The notes under the pieces are model-generated. The model was not told the origin of the DNA and searched no databases. It saw only the letters and a program-made list of their open reading frames with translations. Of a stretch of 64,000 bases of DNA, positions 36,201 to 38,330 are shown in pieces. Origin of the DNA: Bradyrhizobium oligotrophicum S58 (GTDB lineage Bacteria; Pseudomonadota; Alphaproteobacteria; Rhizobiales; Xanthobacteraceae); contig NC_020453.1 in the NCBI RefSeq assembly GCF_000344805.1, forward strand, positions 3,567,001 to 3,631,000, given 5' to 3'. Position 1 is the first letter of the stretch. Every line of letters starts with the position of its first letter. The translations under genes were made by a program, and so were the position numbers.

Positions 36201-38330
36201 ATCCAGCAATATGAGCCGGTGTTCCATCAGGACTTCAATGGCAACGGGACCATCGGTCCGGTCGGCACAACCGTCGAAGCAGTGGGGACGGCGAAGCTCC
36301 TGCAGGTTGGCGACAACTTCGTCATGGTCTCCAACTCGGGCAGCGTCGCGCGGGAGCTCACGTTCTCGGGTTCTGCTGTCAGCGCAAGCTCGCTGGCCAG
36401 TGGGGGATGGGTCATTGTAGGTGCTGAAGCCGTCTCGGGTGGATACGGGGTGACGTGGCGAAATGCCGGTGCCGGCCAGATGGTCATCTGGAACGTTGAT
36501 AGCAACGGCAACTACGTCGGCAATCTTGCGGTGGCGGCTCCGAGCAACGCCGCCATCGAGCAGTACGAGCCCTTGTTCCATCAAGATCTCAACGGCGATG
36601 GAACCGTCGGTCCCGTGGGCACCATCATCGAGGCTCTTGGAGCGACGAAGCTGGTGCAGGTGGGTGACAATTTCGTCGTCACCTCCAGTGCGGGCGATGT
36701 CGCGAGGGAACTCACATCCTCCGGGTCCGCGGTAAGCGCAAGCTCGTTCGGCAGCGGCGGGTGGGCCGCGATCGGCGCCGAAGCCGTGGCGGGCGGATAC
36801 GCGGTCGCGTGGAGAAATGCCGGCGCCGGCACCGTGAACGTCTGGAACGTCGACAGCAACGGCAATTTCGCCGGCTCATTGGTATCCATGACGCCGGACA
36901 GCATCGCTCTGAAGTCCTACGAGACCATCTTCCGGCAGGATTTCAATGGCGACGGGGCGATCGGTGCGGCGGGGACGACGATCGAGGCGCAAGGGGCGAC
37001 GAGCCTCGTCCAAGCAGGGGACAACGTCCTGATCAAGTCCGCCGCGACCGGCGTGACACAGGTGCTGCAGTTCTCTGGGGCTGCCGCAAGCCTCAGCTAC
37101 TTCGCGGGGCAGGGCTGGGCGCTCGTTGGAGCCGAAGCCGTCGCCGGCGGCTACGACGTCGTGTGGAGGAATGCGAACGCCGGAGTCTATAATATCTGGA
37201 GCGTCGATGCGTCCGGGAACTACCAGGGAAACCTGTTGTCGCTGGCCACCCCGGCAGATCCGGTGCTGGAGACTTTCGAGAGCACGTTCCAGCAGGACGT
37301 GAACGGCGACGGACGGGTCGGACTGGACCCGGGCAAAGCTCTCTGGAGCGGTGATGCGATCCTGGCACAGTTTGGAAACGCGTATAGTCTCTATAGTATC
37401 ACGCCCGGCGTCGTGAACCCGACGGCCATACCATTGCTCTACCAGGGCGCGGCAGTGACGGTCGGCAAGTTCGGCAGCAACATCGCTCCGATTGCCGTGG
37501 CTGCGGTGTCCGGAGGATACGACGTCGTCTGGAAGGACAGCAGCGCGAACACCTACGGCATCTGGTACGTCGATGGCGCTGGAAACTACGTCTCCGCGCT
37601 CAACGGCAACAGCTTCCTGCCGGCATCCAGTGCGGTGCTCAAATCGTTCGAGTTGCTGCTGCGGCTCGACTTCACGCAGGACGGACTTCTGGGAGAGCCG
37701 GGTTCGGTCGTTGAAGCGGCCAGCTATGCATATATCGCGCTCCCGCAGTTGGCTCAGCCGGCTGTCATCGATCCCGGAGCAGTCTTGGAGCTGGGTGGCG
37801 GCGGCTCGGGGGCCGTGACGTTCAAGGCCGCGTCGGGCACGTTGATCATCGATCATTCGGCCCAATTCACGGGCCAGATCTTCGGTTTCAGCGGCGATGG
37901 GACGTTGGCGCATTCCAACGCCATCGACCTGCGCGACGTGGACTTCGGGTCGGCGACCGAGGCGTTCAGCGGAAGCGCGACCAGTGGAATGCTGACCGTG
38001 AGCGACAGTATGGGTCACGTCGCGCGACTGTCGTTGATCGGGGATTACACGCATTCGGCGTTCAATCTGATGAGCGATGGCGGCGGCGGGACGTTGGTGG
38101 TCGACCCGCCGATCGACCGAGTGACCGGCCCCTCCGGCTCGACTGGAGGATCATTCGATGGAATGGCGCCTCAAGATGTCAGACTTGAAGGAACGCTTGC
38201 GCAGTTGATCCAGGCCATGGCGACCATGCCGACCGCGTCCGCGACGTTCGAAGATCCACTAGCCATCCAAAATTCCAACATTGCCACGGTCCAGCCGGGG
38301 CTGTCGGCAGTCTGGCATGGTCAGGCCTAG
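6393..38330 (+). CDS. Giant 10,645-aa RTX toxin/adhesin-like exoprotein
   Basis: A single uninterrupted frame of 31,938 bp, about 1 MDa of protein, preceded by a G-rich Shine-Dalgarno run and coupled by TGATG to the preceding gene. Order of parts (residues): lower-GC head with hydrophobic segments (1-~950); EF-hand-like Ca module (~950-1080) and linker; RTX/haemolysin-type units (~1630-3225); L-type lectin module (~3250-3470); three near-identical 143-aa RTX units (~3608-4040); DUF642-like module (~4080-4250); more RTX units (to ~5750); cadherin/tandem-95 block (~5753-6490); RTX block with NATADY-type repeats (~6490-6980); second cadherin-like block (to ~8520); ten 97-aa LPSWL repeats (~8522-9492); eight Ca-loop units (~9496-10443); C-terminal export region. 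There is no N-terminal signal peptide, as expected for type I secretion. The neighbouring HlyB/HlyD/HlyC genes identify it as their substrate. Whether it acts as toxin, adhesin or both is inference. Confidence 0.9.
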   Translation: MADIRDYPNPLLKAFSDAFDLGIAFDEKTGAPLLNEVGQLISNGKKISYDAFKTFLENALLDDKNFYRLMADGSLVKPTLKVFYDGQTSGVYNSVLANDFVERAGASAVSIDRTIVGQFVFRSQIANFIDGPYDGLALNQKVSKAYASILPVESNVLFVPERLDLVPDGGSILRDFELPEALKVSSDSATFDGLTKKQILEASLGAPDGLAKKLANFSSVADAYYDLFRQFEPRIYTSGVVDPINGRRILGGLLAEPLYYDKLAGTSLKLAALDSGMISVGKVLKEFAAGQQSFWKTMRLLATTSFDKIGSNLISLYDGSNAAFEKSLQTLARTILFAAEASATVIDLAATSVSDTWRKALEIASQAVDGAQAAGEALTRDLARWQNAFFDAFSNYFDGLPEPLVKAGKSILGYYKAAWNDVVGLIHYDGNPARYSMKLTGFAAGTLLAVLDGVAEYKKAGGFTREFFAWAGKTALITAAAIPVVGGLSTLAISTSPVWGTVGVVAFIGAGFYLGVRGVAANLVEAFADQPDSLIYKRASDVLGYMKSFEGAAVSYLKEAVSFFPTTTQAKELLAGIGNIAIDTFQVIGAGGVGYTYDEKKAALWGSDDAVLLGGKQDDWLFHSGFGSAFGEGGDDVLVGLFPKVLRAGEKVGPLPAQGQPDTRQVANGELTLKLDGGSGNDWVIVAGGEKATTAGGVGRDWIYNTSNGGIIYGDTVDGIDPATGRKVEDTAANSDNIWYSPNTVVMDAQHHDVLKFYGLTLTGGNAEGGIAGLNAFGGVGAAVGMANFYASVAQGGGKYDPAKSIYYDHLFPWMTYVLRPNANGGLDMYITNQFDQLFTSVFGGTASDAYKAQQALDAQGILKGWMKVKNFDLVGSYIGFQQAELTGQGTFGMVFKAANPIADLMTLLEPLLGIYGIAIAAQYGGNTLIDQAATLGAAVARFAEGMKWAKGTDPLVIDLDGDGIETTDIATSQVYFDIDRDLFAERTGWLSGDDGFLVRDVNGNGRIDDISEMFGGVGQSGYAQLAQLDSNGDGKITAADMLWSDLRVWQDLDGDGVTDAGELESLDALGIVSLDLGATAVDITTPQGAHLTGVGDVTFATGAVRHMFDAILASNDTDTRYAGEAGRAAWQPAALLDVKGFGRVTNLAVATANDIALGEVVTSTAAAMTTPKLRTLVAQVGSVLGAWGEALEQTRELTPVLVGTDASGKAVLLDRGVYVEDAQGGYWTLASGAPVRDGQGQPVPRATMEDVLAQAAATGAAWRLEQAWSPSDRDAAPADRDPAPYLTRVVDGRAVVLDYGIKQADGSWRLASDPATRYASKDAILALAHPGGTEWRTEALGFNPYAHLPVDRIGVRFTDGIAVDYTVKVTDQDGTFYVWARNLDRALQLEWKTGDSREFNLRNYAIDFDTLDEVNSTDDSTYRVEMLTPAQFHFATSLGGIDFRPEMLTAQFDNATGHIAYAVGPGGSANLSTDPAQYVSGIASMIGMLQPVMSEYIATSRRYAVRIAMQGGLKDFFRGVTYDLASDSYKPTTNRELAPMFEAIFAGAPASNANDAVFDYLAEWHGILAQVYPDYHPSGEGNLAGSTLAVDQAFIMQMMLPAFETVGVDLDIRGVAHALGISDQRIITHAAGDTIVNGTDAADYFYMTGGNQTLRGGQGADFYFVGRNSGDDVIDDKDTGDADELRFTDVLSTDVRAIRDGEDLILEIRGRTNTIRITDQFLGENNALLTNGKRADSGVSAIVFADGVAWDRFRMSMEVLDRDRAAGQFNDSLMGSGSADILWGGKGNDYMSGGAGGDIYVFQAGDGQDVIDDLGNFSFGPVKAGIDVLSFKGGITADKLRLIRDGESANLKIVVLDDQGNPTGDTLEIIGQFGGVRTGVGLFSDALGSSDGLDYVAPNLIERFVFDDGSSLDFTQIVEKVLANAKTANDDAIYGMLNANTLDGGAGNDFLSGREGDDTYVFGRGYGRDVIIDNAIPGLFDPPQHDKLQFSDQIRWTDLDFLRDGDSDTLRMRIKGTSDEVVLQDVLATIPILGFTNFIEDIQFGDGTTWSGFKLAQHYIDVAKTAGNDTIYGYDELSDAIDGGAGDDRLVGFGGNDVYTVALGEGNDTILDSSGNDQLVLAGIASTDVDFSRTALDLIITVRVTGQRIVLENQYVRDGGQTYAVENLVFTDRTVSFLDVNPEDVDLVGTNGDDTITGSDFAEVLDGRAGNDTLTGGDGGDTYKFDAGYGQDVIVDRRVRASWPDRRGVRVPVDDVVQFGGGITRDNVVFTKDGNDLLISITGRSDTLRIRNQFRDAEDGVELFRFYDGSTIRISDVEQLLQIAGGNRGDNVITGLLEQENVLDGRQGDDTLYGGNRADTYAFSAGYGFDRIVERPDSAGIVDRVVFGASVRFEDIVVSRNGNDLVIDLGSGLDVLTIVNGLSTNRVERFEFADGRILSIESIIDRMLTGNAGDDRLVGFDNRDDTLSGGAGQDALEGGFGNDTYKFGIGDGSDSIYDAGGIDKVVFGAGISADLVKFRNIDGDLLITIGNGTDRLAILSGYSARPVESFVFGDGTTLSIEDVRGLIRDGLSNAGQDLVDLRDLPAGSNFDAGAGHDRLILAQDSRVSIGAGEGIDSVEMPSGVTRATVAFTAYASSDAVVRLAAIGSNDLIVSFSSGSQLIVRGALGSGSLPSLEFADGVVWDAAAIVQAAITAQASVGNDVIVGSSRADVISGGTGDDALSGGVGNDTYNFRRGDGRDVIDDGAGSDTLLISGYRPDELRVSQIDPARNQLVLSFADSTDQIVLRYDGGWSGVDTVRFSDGTSFTLDQLRDMAADTGTWQDDLIVGSARSETFNGGTGDDVIIGGGGDDVYQFGRGDGQDRIESNGSADGKGTLVFGAGIALEDVVATRDADGNLVLSITGTDDRVTLVDPAGDIDPVIARIVFADGRNLSYRALAAAIEPTDRDDHLIVPADLANTGIGSAISGGLGNDHLEGGRGADVITGGKGDDLLEGGSGADTYYFERGDGQDTISDVEISDGAKLDKIRFGAGILPADIRFLSVGPTDLVIGIAGGDDRLTLRDMFRVGSGSTDYGIEQFEFADGTVWQLADVVAHAAASTATGADVIDLGAQLDIAVTLDGGAGDDVLAGGVGDTTYVFGRGYGRDIIREPANAPGSNDTLRINAGVAPSDVVVVRSGNDIVLRIIASDDRLTIVGQVDASAPPIDLVRFNDGTQWNAAALLARALAPDAAERILHPSNPSSDPFAAPIFVGAGSGTGVTPASSTIGLARIETVSSPVTGLAVVGSASNLGSGTYQLTPDAGNRVGAVWGTVDLSSNVVWTTKMLFGANEGGADGLSFALQNKSAGEITGSGGGGMGALVSGSFGLIFDTWGQATDFSQFVVNGQTGDNTFDARHDFAQLEDALWHDVVITWDAASKTFSYSVDGTVIGSKTYDVVSSLFGGDAEVWYGFGAATGGASNDQRVQIISVASRATLGADLSTVGTVDQIGSGLFARELAGAAERNTYNVFVPLSRWGDRVDVVTNFKSGDVGDTLNIAVANGLSGALLARADGADTLIYFAEQGAQSLANARLLLRLSHVPVTSLTSVNFAGAPFTVIASQTLSATGAAPVLGGWGDDTLRGDAAANVLSGGAGNDTVADAGDGNDTLTGGTGNDWLRGGGGNDTYVFNRGDGQDTISDWNYGTDTIQFGAGIGVADVVVTQGNSGQDLVITIAGTDDRITIDRGLSTEYNRIEQLRFADGSTLSYAQTVERSLTPTIGNDTFAGDQFANTISGGVGDDTVTDAGGGDDILTGGPGNDWLRGGAGNDTYVFNRGDGQDIINDLGYGTDTIQLGAGITPADVLVSQGNNGEDLVIAIAGTDDRITVQRGVSTDFNRIEQLRFADGSTLSYAELLARSLTPTAGNDVFAGDQFANTISGGAGNDTILDGLDGDDTLIGGTGNDWLRGGGGNDTYVFNRGDGQDIISDWSYGNDTIQFGAGIVAADLSLTQSSNGEDLIIVIAGTEDRITIQGEITRDNTRIEQLRFDDGSTLNFAAMQALVAANDRSGVTLQGAQLVGTAGSDTLTGTAGSDTIDGGGSTQWRPVGDNLLVNGSFEQLAADASPQAWGYSATTLPGWTRINNTQPATTLGIEQVVSGTNGVAASNGNYWLDLDGTGAGGGDSNVQIAQDIAGLTPGETLLLQFDHANRTSGSSGSFDVLWNGTVVASFNNTGTAMVRSGVLVTAAAGTNQLSFRGTGSQDAAGASLDNVTLQRTQAVASSAIGNDVLSGLDGNDVIGGGSGDDAISGGNGNDTLSGNGGDDTINGDAGSDILIGGKGDDTLVDSQGNDVYRFAAGDGQDTITDASGTDRIEFGAGIDPANVRVALIGNTSTLVVTFRNSDDRITITNGSASDGRAIETFTFADGTVWTFADIAARWKTPSAGADIVLGTTNGETLSGGAGNDSLVAVGAATLLGESGDDVLTGANGNDILVGGTGSDTLLGGLGDDVYRWGRGDGNDTLTDTGGVDRLEIGAGVAPGDIKVTAVDARSLVLRIRDTGEELKLTDVLAASSNVIETIAFADGTVWTMKELRDQSFIGGDGGDVITGTDEANRLDGGSGNDNLSGLGGNDILLGGEGNDVLSGGMGDDRLVGGHGDDMLSGGFGADTYTFTAGDGFDTIAEGGDQAIDALQIEGYGLSQIRFGAVGQDLVIRFAGSADRIIVHNGLSSNVNDLVETFAIVADGITLSLTDVRSRLVEDVAVTGNYLVGGAADDVLTGGGGDDYLAGGDGADILSGGAGNDQFGDLSADGAVDTLTGGAGRDTYYYLPVRQGAGSIVADVITDFEAGSSGDVIRLMASNPNPFEGGSIWLAQAGSDTVVMMRATSGADQVLLRLLGVDATKLTSANFDGVPIAIDNSIRINDDGAGNVLQGSALDDRIYGNGGNDVIRGFGGNDRLAGGADDDLIDGGLGNDLLAGQEGNDQIIGGGGSDIMSGGSGDDVITGYGDGSFATDLDVFEGGEGDDRLLGGTGADIYRFARGDGRDSITDLGGNDRLEFTTGIAVGDVSVMQVGRDVELRIGNDGGRIKLTGALDGGSVIETIAFADGTTWTWSDVLTRSLQGSSADDTLAVPADFQAQNVTLEGKAGNDVLQGSAGADTLIGGTGDDTLQGAGGDDVYVFARGDGQDVILDTAGTNTLSFAAGILSTDVRLVRGAVNIVLEIAATGDRVDLGSPAMPGMGVSRVTFADGTVWTEATLIALARTATDGDDVIRGDDLDNALAGGAGDDLLIGNGGADTLDGGAGNDRLEGGSGDDTYVFAAHGGHDRIADGAGSDTLLLAADIVPDDIKVAQSEDGADFTLIVKSTGARITIENALGVGAIETIRFADGTVWAVGDLIARAPSFADDVLTGDAGANVMIGGLGDDHLSGGAGNDIYRFTRGDGSDVINDKASSTADRLEISGYTAAEISFHRVAADSNDVAIRFAGTTDQIVIVDALGANFAGIETIALADGTQFSVADMQLAILASLSTDGNDIIIGTSGNDTLLAGKGNDLVRGGDGNDTYLYRRGDGDDRIDAVGQGTDVLKLTDYNVGDVVSAVRAGPDSNDLVLSFAGAGDRVVLIDALGAANNPAFGLSVRFADGTVWTRDAMRARALSDVDGTGNDNVYGFDGADTFAARAGNDLLSGAEAGDLYLFGRGAGNDTVVDSGNGGTDQVRIADFASTEASVEQLYRGSDAIVIRFTGNTVDSLTVFGALSTDAKGIESYVFADGVTWTKETLRQLLGNRAPTAVGDGFFSVTTGAELVIKASDLLRNDFDADGDALTIVGVDAGGSGVATIDAQGNVHYTATNGYYGSASISYTVSDGHNGFATASIDLKVRPVATAYPDSGFTVAEDGSLVVRVERLLANDLDGDRMIVGQVIGALNGTVALASDGNITFTPNANFNGSAEFTYVANTPEGGRAEAKVTIQVTTVNDAPVAHDDNVEPTAEGTAFTLDPSTLLANDTDVDGDGLTIQSVVSNSDVTVTLGSDGLIHVTPRAYFWGQASFDYVVADPSGATSTGRVNLTVTPVNDPPELHDDRFEATDSGEPIREDNPIVIGADRLLANDIEHDGETMTITAVRNSHGGNATLLQNATVLFTPEADFNGDAWFEYQVDDGHGGTSWARATLVYQPVNDLPSARDDRYSDPALPILRGLEDHAIEIPIIELLKNDSDTEGFAVRFESAGNAVHGDIQVTDHGTIIFTPDANFWGEATFSYLVSDNEGAVDGATVHLWFDNVGDAPPVAHRDVIYVNEDVPIVIPIASLLANDTDIDRDPLRFLGWRLSTPLDSLVFGGDAGQKLNGKLEYDADGNLVFTPNRDASQSSGFVYGITDDADGSAEGYVDIVIIPANDDPTVGQDEGFVTPLDAPLVLRVSDLLKNDYDIEQADHDGDGVIDDDLDNPNRARPRFVGIDGVYDADALASGQRVSRGSAEVVEWNGETFIVVHVPTGFSGNVAVEYRIADADGATDSGFAMASVADSYNGLLRGTAKADYLVGTDGADLIQALGGNDFVLGGAGSDRIEAGSGDDQIDAGSGDDWIDGGDGADRITGGDGYDTVSLENSDFGVRADLESRVGQGGYAQGDVYIGVEALIGSQFADQLGGDAGDNRLEGRDGNDLLDGRDGNDVLLGGGGDDVLTGGAGADVLDGGTGNNTADYSFGATGVSISLAAGAAHGGDAEGDVLTNIQNLTGTDATDVLEGDRLANVLSGGRGDDILIGNAGDDILIGGRGADQLIGGEGVDTADYTLSADGVIVDMANGAAGGGDALGDTFSGIEIVQGSYQDDTIRGDGGDNRIRGGRGADLIDGRGGFDIADYSRADEGVAVNLATGLGTAGEADGDQLISIEMLVGSVWADRFIGSSGDDWFQGLRGDDLIAGGAGSDSYVFGFDDGQDVITEQGLESDTDRLLLSSPVAPKDVSVIREGNDLLLELERQDGFLIDTVRVTDHFLGRQTGLEEVVFTDGTIWTRERLDELQRLGRFNAADDIVRLGVEDEPVVIDPATLFANDADLSLANLTLAGVGGAMNGTVHVRDDGKIEFQGAPNFNGDAFFSYTVRDQYGRESTARVEVDLAPVNDAPTAVDDALVYGVEDQVLRIRIDTLLANDFDVDGETDLEGLHIVAIAPLANAAGEAIDSYKDENYQFAASNVSARLDGDYIEFKLRPDYFGAAGFIYTLADASGATSTAKVEISISPVNDAPRGRDVSRWIRLGQDTTVTVADLLANTYDIEGDSFTFFGLHGGPDNNPANNGSVVFDAATGTITFTPASLGAASIEYDVIDARGAAATLTYDFRVRPLNDPPKAYNDYGFRTLEDQTLVINPAAMLANDTDENGDTLVLDGIARFADGGKVRLRDDGMIEFRPTADYNGAAGFQYTISDGHGGTSSAYVAITVLPRNESPVLTNDNVSGLEDGPLFVIPAEAFGNDIDPDGDVLFFERSGVLGVIDHRYLSAGFQVSAALADGSALPSWLQFDPATMRFTGFPPAGMDPLAVDVWLSDPSNGRIYNTRFALTAAEVAGGFDATRDVLNGYEIRSNFNVSYEFDAADIDAATSVSAHLADGSALPAWLTFNAATLQFAGTPPAGQIGPIEVQLTFSRPAPGGGSPLLFADHMTLDPAALPAGVTYHGQVALFDTKAGTVASSLIGGRPLPDWLVFDAATRTVSLSGFAPDSDAQLARLQVVFTPAARVLPDGTYASSDRGFTLEFVVDPHGDLASQIASINHALEGNDYFAARGQFALDLSGSGTVTATRESGAPLPSWLTFDPETMSFSGMPPANWVGAVPVRLNIAAGNGHPAMSILTDVVVDDTFKVVPIAASTILTPEQINLVVPQDFNGTLVLTYDATDEKGGISAKPALIFYDVKPTRERPDAAADALTGREGQATRFAITDLLRNDFDRDRDPLRILALGQPASGSLVIELAHVAIVPPADLGQRDGAVWSASLADGSALPAWLTLDSATGALSGDVPLAFAASLDIRFTRTLLGVSESALLTRHFDGNAGAYARYTPADAFSGDDGFTYVVTDDREGSSTGSVVVHVAAVNDPPTAVADAVSAIEDTPLLIDPQTLLSNDYDVDGNPIRFVDVAGATHSTVSFDGTHIVFTPDHNFEGVASFEYIVTDDTDGSSAGKVRVNVASTNRAPIALADVFTTDEDTPFTFTTAALLGNDSDPDADTITFQALSRSADGGRVVELPDGRWQFVPNENISGAVSFSYTISDGRKTSTGTVTFDVAAVNDAPIANPDGAGTANDPQGVFRTTQDQALVIDLAALIANDRDVEGDSFEVVEVFDGDQGSVVRVGSTAVFTPNAGYVGNAGFQYRVTDSHGASSVGLVTLLVAPNVPLPIPVSDTGFEVLEDGFIDIDPAALMANDVVPAGSSLTFVGLEGAELLANGKYRVTPAADFNGELVLRYTIKTEQDFVLSSTVTINVLPVADAPVARPDTLDMREDTPLTLFASQLLANDSDADHQAFVLTRIGATSGVTVTDVGFGQLQITPDADFNGAAWFEYEIQDSTGLSATTRVSIEVAAVNDAPVISAIPVLKGVEDQPFSAILPAGFVTDVDGDALLVEIRSKGGAALPSWLQYDPQTRLLSGNPPANFNGTVQLEIAASDGTAQTIRELLLSVAPVNDAPAIVGAIGDVDIDEDQSFSIALPTAAFADVDGDVLTFSVIRADGSPLPSWMSVSNGRLVGTPPADFNGSIALSITASDGSLSTASGFRLNVRPVNDAPVLLRPLADQAVRGGEALVIAFDPAAFADADGDTLTFTARLSGGDPLPSWLSFDGTRFTGTPPQDQAASFDVEVTASDGALSATDVFRLTITSMDDTPVLAVPLPDVSSSEEAPLSIAIPPGSFTDPNGDALSYSATLADGSALPSWLGFDGTTFTGTPPTNFNGSLDVLVTASDGTRMVSDGFRITIAPVNDAPALAMPLPDVSVSEDTPVSITISAGSFKDVDGDALACTAALADGGALPSWLSFDGVTFTGTPPANYNGALDIKVTASDGALTASDVFRLTITPVNDAPVLSVSLPDVSSPEDAAVSFSIPAGSFTDVDGDPLVYTASLANGGALPSWLSFNGTTFTGTPPANYNGAISITVTASDGTLSVNDTFELTITPVNDAPVLSVPLPDVSSPEDAAVFFTIPAGSFIDVDGDALVYTATLANGGALPSWLDFDGTRFTGTPPANYNGTISIRVTASDGVSSANDTFDLTIIPVNDAPVLSLPLPDVSVPEDTPVSIAVPAGSFIDVDGNALAYTATLANGSALPSWLSFNGTTFTGTPPTNFNGSLDIKVTASDGVLSVSDSFVLTITPVNDAPVLAVLLPDVSSPEDTAFSFTIPAGSFTDVDGNLLIYTATLPDGTALPSWLSLTGNRFAGTPPLNFNGAIDVRVTANDGTLSASDVFRLTVVPVNDAPVLVRPLEDQVRREGRPLVVVLDKSAFADVDGDTLTFTAKLSNGSALPSWLNFDGTRFTGQPPQNLVGFFDIAVTTTDGSLAVTDVFRLTLAPRSLQVAPVGNLYLLADESLSGPLLRYQGVAVTSGQFGAVAPVSVSKVTGGYDVLWKHTDTGTYDVWYVDGSGNYLSSLTPSGGLAASNPLIQDFEKLFNQDIDGNGGIGANASTIETIGATTLVRVGDNFILESSTGGSPSILKLSGTAASASYYAGQGWSLIGAEAVAGGYDVAWRNPGTGQMTIWNLDSTGNYVSTLATAAPANAVIQQYEPVFHQDFNGDGTIGPVGTTIEASGTTKLVQVGDNYVMASVSGDEAHELMFSGSAASANYFAGQGWSLIGAEAVAGGYQVAWRNAGAGIMSIWSVDANGNYLSTIAAPPPNNAATEQYEPVFRQDINGDGTIGPVGTTIEALGATKLVQVGDNYVIASISGDVACELMFSSSAASVSYFAGQGWSIVGAEAVSGGYDVAWRNAGAGIMAIWSVDSNGNYVSTLAAEAPGNAAIQQYEPVFHQDFNGNGTIGPVGTTVEAVGTAKLLQVGDNFVMVSNSGSVARELTFSGSAVSASSLASGGWVIVGAEAVSGGYGVTWRNAGAGQMVIWNVDSNGNYVGNLAVAAPSNAAIEQYEPLFHQDLNGDGTVGPVGTIIEALGATKLVQVGDNFVVTSSAGDVARELTSSGSAVSASSFGSGGWAAIGAEAVAGGYAVAWRNAGAGTVNVWNVDSNGNFAGSLVSMTPDSIALKSYETIFRQDFNGDGAIGAAGTTIEAQGATSLVQAGDNVLIKSAATGVTQVLQFSGAAASLSYFAGQGWALVGAEAVAGGYDVVWRNANAGVYNIWSVDASGNYQGNLLSLATPADPVLETFESTFQQDVNGDGRVGLDPGKALWSGDAILAQFGNAYSLYSITPGVVNPTAIPLLYQGAAVTVGKFGSNIAPIAVAAVSGGYDVVWKDSSANTYGIWYVDGAGNYVSALNGNSFLPASSAVLKSFELLLRLDFTQDGLLGEPGSVVEAASYAYIALPQLAQPAVIDPGAVLELGGGGSGAVTFKAASGTLIIDHSAQFTGQIFGFSGDGTLAHSNAIDLRDVDFGSATEAFSGSATSGMLTVSDSMGHVARLSLIGDYTHSAFNLMSDGGGGTLVVDPPIDRVTGPSGSTGGSFDGMAPQDVRLEGTLAQLIQAMATMPTASATFEDPLAIQNSNIATVQPGLSAVWHGQA
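9246..11289 (+). other. EF-hand-like Ca module and linker in giant RTX
   Basis: Begins with DPLVIDLDGDGIETT, a module common at the start of RTX arrays, followed by Ca-loop motifs DVNGNGRIDD, DSNGDGKITAADM and DLDGDGVTDAGE (residues ~953-1065). A ~550-residue region of unknown fold follows before the regular RTX units. Base composition switches here to the high GC of the host. Confidence 0.6.
11290..16070 (+). repeat. RTX/haemolysin-type unit array A
   Basis: About twelve units of ~120-150 aa. Each has GG-rich nonapeptides (GGAGND), a DTYxFxxGdGxDxI segment, a DRLxI strand and an FADGTxW ending. One unit around residues 2570-2680 is degenerate, with its nonapeptides mostly lost. Known role of the family: binding Ca2+ outside the cell and folding into parallel beta-rolls. 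Confidence 0.8.
16140..16800 (+). other. L-type (legume-like) lectin module inside giant RTX
   Basis: Residues ~3250-3470. The pattern matches legume/L-type lectins: a strand with VWTTKMLFGANEGGADGLSFAL, then a GGGGMGAL turn, SFGLIFDTWG, a loop with asparagines (VVNGQTGDN), and LWHDVVITWD followed by a FSYSVDGTVIG strand pair. GGADGLSF and the DTW strand match the usual metal/sugar-binding layout. The module interrupts the RTX array, so it is probably displayed as a carbohydrate-binding head. Confidence 0.6.
16801..17190 (+). other. Unusual RTX-linked module, first copy
   Basis: Contains RVDVVTNFKSGDVGDTL and a TSVNFAGAPF ending. A second diverged copy lies at about 20,750-21,050 (DVITDFEAGSSGDVI with TSANFDGVPI). 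Such VxDF-containing modules often close RTX arrays in secreted proteins; here both copies are internal. Confidence 0.45.
17215..18490 (+). repeat. Triple 429-bp in-frame tandem repeat
   Basis: Three RTX units with the start of NDTYVFNRGDGQD at 17373, 17802 and 18231, spaced exactly 429 bp (143 aa) apart. They are much more alike than other RTX units in the gene, which indicates recent duplication or gene conversion. Variation is mainly in the segment after GDGQD (SDWNYG, NDLGYG, SDWSYG). Confidence 0.8.
18625..19140 (+). other. DUF642-like carbohydrate-binding module in giant RTX
   Basis: Residues ~4080-4250: LLVNGSFEQ opening, PGWTRIN, a NYWLDLDGTG strand, QDIAGLTPGETLLLQFDHA and a closing ASLDNVTLQ. 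This NGSFE...LDNV layout is that of galactose-binding-like/DUF642 beta-sandwiches. A related module is present in the second RTX protein of the window. Confidence 0.55.
19165..23640 (+). repeat. RTX/haemolysin-type unit array B
   Basis: About ten further units with NDVYRFAAGDGQD, ADTYTFTAGDGFD, DDVYVFARGDGQD, NDIYRFTRGDGSD and similar cores, separated by GGxGND nonapeptides. The array includes the second DFEAGSSGD module near 20,830. Confidence 0.8.
23650..25860 (+). repeat. Cadherin-like/tandem-95 block 1
   Basis: Roughly 95-105-aa Ig-like units marked by AxDDxF starts, LLANDTDVDGD, ITFTPNANFNGSAEFTY and VNDAPVA boundaries. These Ca-binding beta-sandwich repeats typically form the stalk of large surface or secreted adhesins. 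Confidence 0.75.
25868..27340 (+). repeat. RTX array C with TADY-type repeats
   Basis: GGNDFVLGGAGSDRIEAGSG-type nonapeptides alternate with three units of another RTX flavour (TADYSFGATGVSI, TADYTLSADGVIV, IADYSRADEGVAV), each followed by a GGDAxGDxxxxIE segment. It ends with a last SDSYVFGFDDGQD unit. Confidence 0.75.
27350..31955 (+). repeat. Cadherin-like/tandem-95 block 2
   Basis: More Ig-like units with LLANDxDVDGD and VNDAPxA signatures. Within it, around 28,700-29,750 and near 30,200, single LPSWLxF/LPAWLxF elements foreshadow the regular LPSWL array that follows. Confidence 0.7.
31956..34869 (+). repeat. Ten tandem ~291-bp LPSWL/GTPP repeats
   Basis: Ten consecutive units of ~97 aa. 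Consensus: VNDAPVL start, PEDxxVSFxIPAGSF, TDVDGDxLxYTATL, GSALPSWLSF, GTPPxNFNG and VTASDGxLSxxDxFxLTI. The layout is the dystroglycan-type cadherin/putative-Ig (He_PIG) family. Units 5-9 are closest to each other. The third and tenth units are the most divergent at their starts (RGGEALVIAF, REGRPLVVVL). Confidence 0.85.
34880..37720 (+). repeat. Ca-loop repeats with exact 354-bp core period
   Basis: Eight units, each with a GGYDVAWRN strand, an IWxVDSNGNY strand and an EF-like loop QDFNGDGTIG. The residue opening the FEKLF/YEPVF segment falls at 35148, 35502, 35856, 36210, 36564 and 36918, a strict 354-bp spacing. The next is at 37275 (357 bp) and a divergent last unit follows. The lack of indels over six units indicates recent amplification or homogenisation. 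Confidence 0.85.
37730..38330 (+). other. C-terminal secretion region of giant RTX
   Basis: The last ~200 residues hold a beta-rich module (GTLIIDHSAQFTGQIFGFSG, then IDLRDVDFGS and GGGTLVVDPP) of a type seen near the ends of rhizobial type I-secreted proteins. A ~70-aa polar tail without RTX repeats follows. Type I signals are uncleaved and C-terminal, so the export signal should lie here; the exact signal cannot be read by eye. Confidence 0.5.
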
